Notes under the pieces: model-generated | Databases searched by the model: none | Told to the model about the DNA's origin: nothing | What the model saw: the letters and a program-made list of their open reading frames with translations, nothing else | In this document: positions 17,173-23,114 of the stretch, piece after piece | How positions within the stretch are numbered: position 1 is the first letter of the stretch | Layout: each line of letters starts with the position of its first letter | Virus record (IMG/VR): IMGVR_UViG_3300032893_000125 | Location: 1 to 41,758 of that record | DNA: 41,758 bases | From: a virus | Strand: one strand, 5' to 3' | Position numbers and translations under genes: made by a program

Positions 17173-17217
17173 CCTCGGTTACAACCCCTCGGTATCTCAC
17201 CGTTAAACCGAGGGGTT
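17173..17217 (-). promoter_or_regulatory. Leader hairpin with alternative pairing to the ribosome binding site
   Basis: On the minus strand the arm at 17207-17217 (AACCCCTCGGT) pairs perfectly over 11 bp with 17183-17193 (ACCGAGGGGTT). The overlapping arm 17206-17213 (CCTCGGTT) can instead pair over 8 bp with AACCGAGG at 17173-17180, which contains the GAGG ribosome site of the TTG-started gene. The two pairings are mutually exclusive, the layout expected of a translational on/off leader. No U-tract follows. Confidence 0.45.
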
Positions 17218-17240
17218 TAGCCTAACGGGCCGGGGCCCGA

Positions 17241-17274
17241 GGACATCTCTGGCTCCTACATTGTCAGTATGTCC
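17241..17274 (-). promoter_or_regulatory. Intergenic hairpin C with shared GGCTCCTA sequence
   Basis: GGACAT (17241-17246) and ATGTCC (17269-17274) form a 6-bp stem around a loop that includes GGCTCCTACATTGTC. It overlaps the last codons of the GT-B-like glycosyltransferase and lies upstream of the virion protein gene. On the minus strand it reads TGGACATACTGACAATG, related to the elements in the gaps at 4,972, 10,777 and 29,977. A small GGGCC-GG-GGCCC palindrome lies next to it (17227-17238). Confidence 0.4.
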
Positions 17275-18245
17275 AGCCTAAGTTGATTTACCTTAGACAA
17301 TAGGAGGTTATCTTGAATATAACTCCAGGACTCAGCGTGGAGCTTTAAGCTATCAATTTCATTACGTATTACAGCTTTTACGAGATCTTTAAAGTTATTG
17401 GTATAGTTCAGGACACCGGGCTTTTGCCATTCGGGCCAGTCAGGCGCTATTGTCAGTCCTCCGGCCCACGTAGCCTCGAGCCACGCAATATTGGATTTAG
17501 CTTTATTAAATGGGTTGTTATCGAGCGGGACGAGCATCAAGTCGGGATAGGTTGTCTTAAGTGTGTGAAAATACTCAATAATATCTGAAAAGCCTTTAAT
17601 GTTAATGTTACGATGGCGTCGGATAGTGCGAAGTACCATCCAAAACGGATCGCCTAGGAAATACCATTCGGCAGTAGACTCATTTCTTGCGATGTGTTCG
17701 AGTGACATCATGACGCTAAGGAGATCTTCGTCATGCGTGCGCGATCCTCTCCAAAGAAGTCTTTTCGAGCAAGCACTTTTGCCGAAATCAATGACTGGAT
17801 GAGGAAAAAGATCGTCATCCCAAGCATTCGGAATTACTACGCATTTTCCGTTAATATTGGCTGCCCAAGCATCTGCGAGTGCTTGTGTGGACACTGAGAC
17901 GATGTCCGCAAGTTCCAAACACCTGAAAATTGAATTTTTGACCTCTGGAAGGCCATAAATGCTAATTGTAGGATTTGAATCGGGCATTTGAGTAAGAAGA
18001 TCGTCATAATCAATCCATACGCGCTTTCCAGCCCTTTTAGCTTTCTCTATGACTTTTACTTGTTCTTCACCGCCTGGGCGTTGGAAGAATAGAATATCAG
18101 CGTATTTTAGGACTGGCCAGTCGAGATCAGGCGCTGTGATAAGCTCGACTTTTCCTTGACGTTGCAGGCTTGTCAAAGGACCTGCTCCACGGTAGAAGGA
18201 GGTACCGTCGTTAACGTTGGGGAAATTGCAATAGACGCGTATCAT
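17256..18245 (-). CDS. GT-B-fold (GT4-like) glycosyltransferase
   Basis: 330 residues from the ATG at 18243-18245, which overlaps the upstream stop as ATGA; an in-frame upstream start would run into the dioxygenase gene. MIRVYCNFPNVNDGTSFYRGAGPL is a typical N-terminal strand and 'G-x-x-x-yR' substrate loop. ADILFFQRPGG and GKRVWIDYDDLL are the 'Q-R-x-x' and 'y-D-x-D-D' segments of the glycosyltransferases found in phages and O-antigen clusters. CVVIPNAWDDDLFP is the nucleotide-sugar acceptor-loop signature (v-I-p-N-g-x-D). A C-terminal half with LWRGSRTHDEDL and SNIAWLEATWAGGLTIAPDWPEW supports GT4. The donor sugar is unknown. It is the last gene of the modification cassette. Confidence 0.8.
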   Translation of the reverse strand: MIRVYCNFPNVNDGTSFYRGAGPLTSLQRQGKVELITAPDLDWPVLKYADILFFQRPGGEEQVKVIEKAKRAGKRVWIDYDDLLTQMPDSNPTISIYGLPEVKNSIFRCLELADIVSVSTQALADAWAANINGKCVVIPNAWDDDLFPHPVIDFGKSACSKRLLWRGSRTHDEDLLSVMMSLEHIARNESTAEWYFLGDPFWMVLRTIRRHRNINIKGFSDIIEYFHTLKTTYPDLMLVPLDNNPFNKAKSNIAWLEATWAGGLTIAPDWPEWQKPGVLNYTNNFKDLVKAVIRNEIDSLKLHAESWSYIQDNLLLSKVNQLRLDILTM

Positions 18246-19012
18246 ACCTTCACTCCCCCAGGCAGTACGAAGTACCAGCATCCCGGCGTGTGTTCAGCTC
18301 TCACCGGCATGTCTAAACGCTTCGATAACGCACTATAATGACATATGAGCGACTTTCGGAGCATCCCTGGCACCTTGGGCTCAGAGCCTCTATGCATAAG
18401 CCTGCCGTGCCAAATTAGGACATCTCCTCTCTTTGGGAGGTGGGTGACAATCTCGCCGCCTCGGCGTGCGAGTTCTTCCTCCATACACCGGGCGACTTCG
18501 TCTTGCGTTAGTCTAGGCCACGCTCCATTAGCCGCCATCTCAGGCGGATAATACGATAGAAGCTTGTCTCTCATGATAGCAGGCCACTTATGGGAGCCTG
18601 GGACGTATTGGAAAGGGCCTGAGTCGGGATGAATATCGTCAAGCGCCATCCACACAGCGGCGTATCCATCGCCAACGTGGGGAGGGTTGAGATAGGTGTC
18701 TTGATGGAAATTGCGCTCCGTAGACACCCACCCGGTGAGATTAAGGTGCATCCCCATATCCTCTCCGACTAGAGAGGATAGTGTGCGCATAAGAGGGGGA
18801 TAAAGGCCGATGTCTTTTAAGACAGGAACTTCCATATATGGAGTTGCTGACTCCCATCCACCTGGACGATTAAGCTGCTCTCGAACAGCACAATAGCGGT
18901 CAATGAGACCAGAAGGAAGAAAGCTGCGTAAAATTACTACCCCAGTGTCGTTCCAGTCTTCGCCTTCCGGCATCTCTTGACTGATGTCTGCGAAAGTAAA
19001 AGATTTATTCAT
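18242..19012 (-). CDS. PhyH-like Fe(II)/2-oxoglutarate dioxygenase
   Basis: 256 residues. FHQDTYLNPPH (102-112) supplies the facial-triad HxD (His103, Asp105) in the sequence context of phytanoyl-CoA dioxygenase (PF05721) proteins. YAAVWMALDDIHPDSGPFQYVPGSHKW (117-143) is the central W-x-A-L-d-d-...-G-p-f-x-x-x-P-G-S-H signature. GDVLIWHGRLMHRGSEPK (196-213) gives the distal His (His207), and the following MLRKSLICHY supplies the 2OG-binding Arg. The start has GGAGATG upstream. Members oxidise small molecules, sugars or amino-acid side chains; here the flanking glycosyltransferases suggest a sugar or glycan substrate, which is inference. Confidence 0.88.
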   Translation of the reverse strand: MNKSFTFADISQEMPEGEDWNDTGVVILRSFLPSGLIDRYCAVREQLNRPGGWESATPYMEVPVLKDIGLYPPLMRTLSSLVGEDMGMHLNLTGWVSTERNFHQDTYLNPPHVGDGYAAVWMALDDIHPDSGPFQYVPGSHKWPAIMRDKLLSYYPPEMAANGAWPRLTQDEVARCMEEELARRGGEIVTHLPKRGDVLIWHGRLMHRGSEPKVPGMLRKSLICHYSALSKRLDMPVRAEHTPGCWYFVLPGGVKV

Positions 19013-19015
19013 ATG

Positions 19016-19501
19016 TCATCTCCAATACTTCAAAACGATGGTTCTGATTAGCTTTTCTTGTTTCGTTCGGTCTTTAACAACGCGGACGGCGGCGTAGGCG
19101 GCGGCGTCGGCGGCGGCGGCGGCGTAGGCGGCGTAGGCGGCGGCGTCGGCGGCGGCGGCGGCGTAGGCGGCATAGGCGGCGGCGGCGGCGGCGTAGGCGG
19201 CGGCGTGGTCGGCGTCTTCATCGCCTTTACGTGCTGCTTCTATTGCTAGTCTTGGTCGTTTATCGTTAGGGTATTTAGCTTTAAAGATATGAAGTACACT
19301 TTCAGCGATATCTGCTGCAGCTAAAGCTATGTTTTCTTTAGGCATTAACCTAAAAGCGACCCAGAGTTTATCGCCCTGCGTTATACTTTTAAGTTCCATG
19401 AATTGTCGTTTCGTGAAAGTTCTATCTCCGTAGAACTTAACATAATTATCAAAACGGTCTTTGCAGGGTCTAAGTTTAGAAATCACTTTTTTGTTGATCA
19501 T
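19016..19501 (-). CDS. 'Putative immunity protein' family with Ala/Tyr/Asp repeats
   Basis: 161 residues. The N-terminus INKKVISKLRPCKDRFDNYVKFY and the middle LWVAFRLMPKENIALAAADIAESVLHIFKAKYPNDKRPRLAIEAARK match a family labelled 'putative immunity protein' in databases: LxPCxdr, a W-x-x-r-l/v-L-P-x-x-x-x-x-x-A-a-x-x-A-E-x-V-l-x-i-F-e-x-k-y-P-x-D-k-R-P-R-x-A-i-e-A signature, then a run of Ala with Tyr/Asp, then a short basic helix. Residues ~100-140 are almost wholly A, Y and D in a 13-residue period. The function of the family is not established. It is coupled by ATGA to the upstream glycosyltransferase and separated by 3 nt from the dioxygenase gene. Confidence 0.8.
   Translation of the reverse strand: MINKKVISKLRPCKDRFDNYVKFYGDRTFTKRQFMELKSITQGDKLWVAFRLMPKENIALAAADIAESVLHIFKAKYPNDKRPRLAIEAARKGDEDADHAAAYAAAAAAYAAYAAAAADAAAYAAYAAAAADAAAYAAVRVVKDRTKQEKLIRTIVLKYWR
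19078..19216. repeat. GGC-rich triplet microsatellite inside the immunity-like gene
   Basis: About 138 bp made almost only of GGC triplets interrupted by GTA and GTC, encoding the Ala/Tyr/Asp run on the minus strand. A longer unit of about 39 bp (13 codons) is visible, for example starting at 19094 and 19133. The tract is far more GC-rich than its surroundings and would be prone to slippage, so copy number may vary in 13-codon or smaller steps. Confidence 0.8.
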
Positions 19502-20232
19502 GATTTGTCTCCATAAAGTTTATAGTACTCATCGAAGTTGCCCAGAAATGTCCTATTGCAATGGGCTTCTTTCCAATCAGTATACACCTTAGGATGGGGA
19601 ATAGGGCAAGCTATTTCTTTAAAGTCAGCTAACCACGCGCAACGCATACCAGATTCTATCGCCTTGCGATAAGCGCAGGTCTCGATAGCGCCGTAATATT
19701 CAAATTCGGCATTAATACGCGGGAGCGCGAAAGAGGCGCGCCACATTGTCACCGAGAAGGCTTCAGAATGAGTAGGAAAGAACCTCACTTTATGACCAGC
19801 GATAGTCTCTTCCGTCCAATCTGTCTGCCCGCTCATTTCGTGAGGTGCCCAAAGGGATAGAGTAGCGATAGTAGGATCAGAGTTCATTACGTTGATCATA
19901 GCGGGAAGCCAGTTGGGAGTCACCGGCCAGCTGTCGGGGTCATACCATAAGATGTAATCAGCGGGGCCTGGCTTAATATGCCCGATAGCCCAATTCATAC
20001 CCTCTGTTCCGCCTAGATTCTTATAAGGCACAATAGGCCAGCACTCAGTACCTAGCATACGACTTATCGAGTCCAGACAATTGCGCCAAGTTTTAGGATC
20101 AACAGGCCAATGATGATCAACCAGCCAATGCTGATACCAATCTTCGTAAATTCCGCAAGTGCGTTTCATCTGCATAAGCGATGCCGCTATGATCGCAGGC
20201 TCCATATGGCAAAGACTAATGGCATATATCAT
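19498..20232 (-). CDS. GT-A-fold glycosyltransferase (family 2-like)
   Basis: 244 residues. The protein starts with a strand (MIYAISLCHMEPAIIAASL) and continues with a GT-A pattern: WLVDHHWPVDP, NLGGTEGMNWAIGHIKPGPADYILWYDPDSWP. The DPD at 98-100 is the metal-binding DxD equivalent, and N-L-G-G-T-E-G-M-N is the segment preceding it in family 2 enzymes. The C-terminal half holds FALPRINAEFEYYGAIETCAYRKAIESG, with the acidic 'E-x-x-D/E' acceptor-site region. ATGA overlaps with both neighbours tie it to the methyltransferase and the immunity-like gene. Donor and acceptor are unknown; a role in modifying cell-surface glycans or phage components is inferred. Confidence 0.75.
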   Translation of the reverse strand: MIYAISLCHMEPAIIAASLMQMKRTCGIYEDWYQHWLVDHHWPVDPKTWRNCLDSISRMLGTECWPIVPYKNLGGTEGMNWAIGHIKPGPADYILWYDPDSWPVTPNWLPAMINVMNSDPTIATLSLWAPHEMSGQTDWTEETIAGHKVRFFPTHSEAFSVTMWRASFALPRINAEFEYYGAIETCAYRKAIESGMRCAWLADFKEIACPIPHPKVYTDWKEAHCNRTFLGNFDEYYKLYGDKS

Positions 20233-20888
20233 GCCTTTTTCCTCGTAATCGCAATCACTTCGGCTCCATTGTCGAACAGTTCATAGCTTTCAATCTCAGG
20301 AATATTAGCTTTGAAGAATTTGAACATGTTTTCAATCGCTAGTTTATCCCACACATGAAAGTGTATGTTATTGCGCGACGCCATTGATGCCTCTACTTTA
20401 CGTTTAAGTTCTTCGCCAGTTACCCCCTCAAGCTCGGAATTCATGTACCAATCCACATAATGCTCTCTCAAACTCCTGTCAGGACCGCACAGCCAATCTT
20501 CAATAATATGCGTGAGTCTCGTCACCGGGCGATTGCGGTCGAAAGTATGAGTTTTTTCTGGAATAGCAGCATAAATGACGCCTCCGGGCTTGAGCACTCG
20601 CATCCAATTATAAAAAGCCTTGATCGGATTTTCCATATGTTCGAGCACATGATTTGCAATGACAAAATCTTGAGAGGCATCGTCAAACTTTTCGAGAGTT
20701 TCTGCGTTATCGATGATCTCAGGCTTAGCCACGACCTCGACTTCTGGATTTGCTTTAACGATCTCCTCGAAGGGAGCAAGATCTACGAATGTCACAATAA
20801 CGCCTTCCGGCACAGATAAAGGCGCGTTTAATCCTCCTATTTCAATGCCTTTTCCGCTAATATATTCTGCTGCAAGTTTTTTTCTCAT
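20229..20888 (-). CDS. Class I SAM-dependent methyltransferase
   Basis: 219 residues. GKGIEIGGLNAPL (12-24) is motif I (E-x-G-G), VTFVDLAP (32-39) carries the ribose-binding acidic residue, DFVIANHVLEHMENP (74-88) is the motif IV region of the methyltransferase type 11/23 families (a-x-h-v-l-e-H), and VLKPGGVIYAAIP (98-110) is motif V/VI. Such enzymes often methylate sugars or small molecules in nucleotide-sugar and O-antigen clusters. It is the first gene of the cassette that continues to 17,256 through overlapping starts and stops. The 105-nt gap upstream (20,889-20,993) shows only a weak CCAAT-A-ATTGG palindrome. Confidence 0.85.
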   Translation of the reverse strand: MRKKLAAEYISGKGIEIGGLNAPLSVPEGVIVTFVDLAPFEEIVKANPEVEVVAKPEIIDNAETLEKFDDASQDFVIANHVLEHMENPIKAFYNWMRVLKPGGVIYAAIPEKTHTFDRNRPVTRLTHIIEDWLCGPDRSLREHYVDWYMNSELEGVTGEELKRKVEASMASRNNIHFHVWDKLAIENMFKFFKANIPEIESYELFDNGAEVIAITRKKA

Positions 20889-20993
20889 ATCAGAGTCTCC
20901 AATAATTGGACAAGAAATTATGGGAATAGGAAGATTAGTTGAAGTTCCGGGGTTGGGAAGCTTGCGAAAGCAACCTAAGAAATCTTTGTTTTT

Positions 20994-21143
20994 TCAAGGG
21001 CCTACTCTATTCCCTACGCTATAAGGGAGGTCTCTCTTGCCACATCTTTTACAATAAAAACCTATGATTTTATCGAGTGGCCACCCATATTGGACGTTAT
21101 GCCCAAATATTTTACATAGAAATTGTTTCATTTTTACAATCAT
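20994..21143 (-). CDS. DUF1660-like mini zinc-ribbon protein
   Basis: 49 residues from the ATG at 21141-21143, chosen because AAGGTGG stands 6 nt upstream; longer in-frame starts lie inside the Mom-like gene without a ribosome site. The sequence MKQFLCKIFGHN ... FYCKRCGKRD shows the C-x-x-x-G-H ... C-x-x-C pattern of the short phage proteins classified as DUF1660. The first 32 nt overlap the 3' end of the Mom-like gene in another frame. Probably a zinc-binding peptide of unknown function. Confidence 0.65.
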   Translation of the reverse strand: MIVKMKQFLCKIFGHNVQYGWPLDKIIGFYCKRCGKRDLPYSVGNRVGP

Positions 21144-21693
21144 AATTAACCACCTTTTTGATAAATACAGTTTTAGGTCGTAAATTCTCTGTGTCCCAAA
21201 CTCGTTTCCCGCTCCAATTATCGGTTCCTTTCCCAGCAATACGTTTGCAGGTATACCCTTTAGTTTGTCCTGCTTTTACCCAACCTGCTCGGCGATAACA
21301 TTCCCCACTCCTTGGCAATTCTATAAGGGTTTCAAATGCGAGCACCTTATCGCCGTACTTGTCTTCCCAGTCTTTGACTATGGTTTTTTCAAACAATTCA
21401 ATTACTCTCGTTGTAAAATTTCTTATGGGATATTTACCATCTTTAGGTTCTACATGAAAAAAGATGTTGTTAACTATTTGATTTAAAATTGTTTTTGCTT
21501 CAATTCCTAACATATCATCCCTCCCAGGTAGAAACCTTGTCGCTGAGCCGCCTACGATATGTCCATAACAATGTCCATCGTGATAAACGGCATAGCAAAT
21601 ATTCCTGCCAACAAAACCTTTAGGCTGAGAATAGTGTCTTTTCATTTCCTCCAATAGTTGCGGCGATGTTCGTTTTACTACTATTAATTCCAT
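21112..21693 (-). CDS. Mom-like (GNAT-fold) DNA adenine modification protein
   Basis: 193 residues. MKRHYSQPKGFVGRNICYAVYHDGHCYGHIVGGSATRFLPGRDDM (18-62), RNFTTRVIELFEKTIVKDWEDKYGDKVLAFETLIE and GECYRRAGWVKAGQTKGYTCKR match the order of motifs I know from phage Mu Mom and the related DUF4338 proteins: HYs near the start, a strand with G-x-x-x-G, the 'tr-v-x-x-F-x-x-x-x-x-x-W' helix, an E-T-x-V/I-E strand, and 'G-x-x-Y-r-x-A-G-W-x-x-x-G-x-T-K-G'. Mu Mom converts adenine to N6-methylcarbamoyl adenine, protecting phage DNA from restriction. The assignment is by recalled pattern, so the exact modification is inferred. It lies just upstream of the surface-modification cassette. Confidence 0.65.
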   Translation of the reverse strand: MELIVVKRTSPQLLEEMKRHYSQPKGFVGRNICYAVYHDGHCYGHIVGGSATRFLPGRDDMLGIEAKTILNQIVNNIFFHVEPKDGKYPIRNFTTRVIELFEKTIVKDWEDKYGDKVLAFETLIELPRSGECYRRAGWVKAGQTKGYTCKRIAGKGTDNWSGKRVWDTENLRPKTVFIKKVVNYDCKNETISM

Positions 21694-21755
21694 TTAAATT
21701 ATCCATTACTTGTTGTCAAGGGATAGTTGCCAAATATAATTATTTGACGCATAAA

Positions 21756-22148
21756 TCACCACGCCAGGATGCAGATCGTCGGTACAATTCGAGTTATTAG
21801 GTCTGTTCTGACTTCTGCCGGATAATGTGGATCGGGATTCGCAGGCGCGTGAAACAGCCATTCCTGCGCTATAGACAAAGCAATCCATGACAGTCCGGCT
21901 ATCCACTTGCCCTTCGTTCCTCCAATCTTTTCGCCTAAAAGCGGGATCGCCAGAGACCAGCCGATATGAGCCATAGCATTGGTCGTCGCGCCGTCACCGT
22001 CGCCTAGGTTAGTAAACGGTCCTGGCCCGGTCACCGGTAGATAAGGACGGTAGCCGAACATCCCAAAAGACTGGAGCGGCGTAAGTCCTCCAGCATTCGC
22101 TGACGCGGAGAAGAGAGATAACAATACTGCGATTATTGTAGCCTTCAT
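21756..22148 (-). CDS. Secreted or membrane-associated protein with signal peptide, unknown
   Basis: 130 residues, ATG preceded by TAAGGAGG. The N-terminus MKATIIAVLLSLFSASANAGG has the charged start, hydrophobic core and ANA-G cleavage site of a signal peptide. The mature protein contains AHIGWSLAIPLLGEKIGG and a second hydrophobic segment (WIAGLSWIALSIAQEWLF). The recurrent 'AHxxWsxxlPllG...G..Gk..Ag..Wia.sl.qEwlfH' layout is known from uncharacterised small phage envelope proteins. Its 5' leader is the structured-RNA candidate region, so it may be the gene that element controls. Function unknown. Confidence 0.65.
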   Translation of the reverse strand: MKATIIAVLLSLFSASANAGGLTPLQSFGMFGYRPYLPVTGPGPFTNLGDGDGATTNAMAHIGWSLAIPLLGEKIGGTKGKWIAGLSWIALSIAQEWLFHAPANPDPHYPAEVRTDLITRIVPTICILAW

Positions 22149-22173
22149 AGCAAAAAATCCTCCTTAAAAATGT

Positions 22174-22366
22174 GGTACTGACGAGGAAGGCGGGACGATT
22201 GGCTCGTGAGGATAAAGGGAGGAAAGCGTCATCTTGTCGGCTCGCAGTTGTTATTCTCGGGGGTTGCCGACTCACGCTCGAAACCTCACGTCGCTCTTAT
22301 TGGTATCCCGCCTTCCCTGAGGGTCTTCGCCGTGTTTCAGGCTCGCCTCATTTTCCCGTCAGTACC
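22174..22366 (-). ncRNA. Candidate structured RNA with nested perfect stems
   Basis: The ~250-nt gap between the genes at 21756-22148 and 22400-22585 has no credible gene but holds five nested perfect pairings: P1 22174-22183/22357-22366 (GGTACTGACG, 10 bp), P2 22185-22195/22306-22316 (GGAAGGCGGGA, 11 bp), P3 22205-22211/22284-22290 (CGTGAGG, 7 bp), P3b 22225-22229/22274-22278 (AGCGT) and P4 22236-22241/22266-22271 (GTCGGC, 6 bp). A side hairpin P5, TGAGG/CCTCA (22318-22322/22346-22350), lies between the 3' arms of P2 and P1. The fold is a long rod with a side branch. The strand is not determined; minus is given because the neighbouring genes read that way, where it would be the leader of the signal-peptide gene or a separate RNA. 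I recognise no named RNA class. Confidence 0.6.
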
Positions 22367-22368
22367 TA

Positions 22369-22393
22369 GCACTCATATTATCACTATGAGTGC
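22369..22393 (-). other. 8-bp hairpin flanking the structured-RNA candidate
   Basis: GCACTCAT (22369-22376) and ATGAGTGC (22386-22393) form a perfect 8-bp stem with a 9-nt loop, 2 nt beyond the closing stem P1. It could be an extra domain of the RNA or, read on the minus strand, a barrier at the end of the upstream gene. There is no clear U-tract on either strand. Confidence 0.5.
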
Positions 22394-22399
22394 CGAAAG

Positions 22400-22585
22400 T
22401 CAATTCTGTTCTTTTCCAGCTTCGATATAAATCACTTCCGTGAGATACTCGCCTTCCGGTGTTTGCGTATACCAGCCTTCCTTGCTGTCCAAGATAGTGT
22501 GAGCCGCGTCCTTCCGAGAGAGGCCTTTCTCCGCCTGCAGCGCCTGAATCTTGTCTTCCATCTGCTCACCCATGCTCTTGTACAT
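22400..22585 (-). CDS. Small soluble protein, unknown
   Basis: 61 residues from the ATG at 22583-22585, chosen because AGGAGG stands 8 nt upstream; an earlier in-frame start lies within the promoter. The sequence MYKSMGEQMEDKIQALQAEKG opens with an acidic amphipathic helix and ends with a short beta region (GWYTQTPEGEYLTEVIYIEAG). It is the first gene after the TTGACT/GATACT promoter. I do not recognise a family. Confidence 0.65.
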   Translation of the reverse strand: MYKSMGEQMEDKIQALQAEKGLSRKDAAHTILDSKEGWYTQTPEGEYLTEVIYIEAGKEQN

Positions 22586-22605
22586 TTTCGTATCCTCCTG
22601 AAACC

Positions 22606-22634
22606 AGTATCGCAAACACCAGGGGTGGAGTCAA
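22606..22634 (-). promoter_or_regulatory. Sigma70-like promoter for the small-gene/accessory block
   Basis: On the minus strand TTGACT (22629-22634), a 17-nt spacer and GATACT (22606-22611) fit a host sigma70 promoter. It is followed by GGTTTCAGGAGG and the ATG at 22585. The promoter at 34594-34622 has the same -35, spacer length and following TTTCAGGAGG. Confidence 0.65.
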
Positions 22635-22645
22635 CAACTTTTTCG

Positions 22646-22924
22646 TCAGACTCCTTTCGCCTGCACTTTAACCGTCTGAAAGCTAATTTCCTTAATCAAT
22701 CCAGCCCCTTCCAAAGTCTCACGTCCCACGACCGCAGCCACCTTCTCAAGGCCCTCAAGCCGTGTCTGATGCACCTCAGACACGACCACCACGTAATGCA
22801 CCGTTGAGAAGGTGCCCTTCTCTTTACAGGCTGCCTTAATCTCGTCGACGCGTTTAGCCGCCGCCTTGATCTCAGCTTCTAGTTTAACCAGTTCCGCCAG
22901 CATCTCTTCCGTTACTTTAACCAT
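22646..22924 (-). CDS. Small coiled-coil protein, unknown
   Basis: 92 residues from the ATG at 22922-22924, which has GGAGG 5 nt upstream; the in-frame ATG four codons earlier has no ribosome site. Residues 1-38 (VTEEMLAELVKLEAEIKAAAKRVDEIKAA) are a charged coiled-coil helix, followed by a beta segment (TFSTVHYVVVVSEVHQTRLEG) and a C-terminal region with LIKEISFQTVKVQAKGV. No family recognised. It lies just downstream of the capsid terminator. Confidence 0.65.
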   Translation of the reverse strand: MVKVTEEMLAELVKLEAEIKAAAKRVDEIKAACKEKGTFSTVHYVVVVSEVHQTRLEGLEKVAAVVGRETLEGAGLIKEISFQTVKVQAKGV

Positions 22925-23051
22925 AAGGACCTCCATCCATTAAGTCATTGTAGTTTAAGGGAAACCGTCTGTACCCTTTTATGTCCTTCGCGTAGGTCAT
23001 TGCCAACTCGAAGTCATATGGATGATATTGAATCAGGTACACCGGGACGTC

Positions 23052-23099
23052 AAGAATAAAAATAAAAAAGGCGAGGGCTTTCGACCCTCGCCTAAAAAA
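23052..23099 (-). terminator. Intrinsic terminator after the major capsid gene
   Basis: Perfect 9-bp GC-rich stem AGGCGAGGG (23069-23077) / CCCTCGCCT (23085-23093) with a 7-nt loop. On the minus strand it is followed by TTTTTTATTTTTATT. A-runs on the other side make it potentially bidirectional. It ends the packaging/capsid transcript 16 nt past the capsid stop codon. The rest of the gap up to 22,936 shows nothing else but one CACCGGG copy at 23,040. Confidence 0.9.
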
Positions 23100-23114
23100 T
23101 CTAATGATTTTAGC

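Noticed and set aside
17165-17200. GTG at 17200 as the start of the virion protein gene
   Set aside because: No ribosome site and inside a hairpin; the TTG at 17164 has GAGGAT at good distance.
19058-19249. Glycine/valine-rich plus-strand open frame
   Set aside because: It is only the complement of the GGC-rich repeat in the immunity-like gene.
21694-21755. TTGACA string as a promoter before the Mom-like gene
   Set aside because: No acceptable -10 at 16-18 nt; the nearest GATAAT is about 10 nt away, so the site was not annotated.
22009-22275. 88-codon minus-strand open frame over the structured gap
   Set aside because: It overlaps the signal-peptide gene, starts without a ribosome site inside the stem region and has unnatural composition; the perfect nested stems explain the region better.
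22174-22366. Terminal inverted repeats of an insertion element
   Set aside because: The arms are nested stems rather than a single pair of ends, there is no transposase or target duplication, and the enclosed sequence is itself paired.
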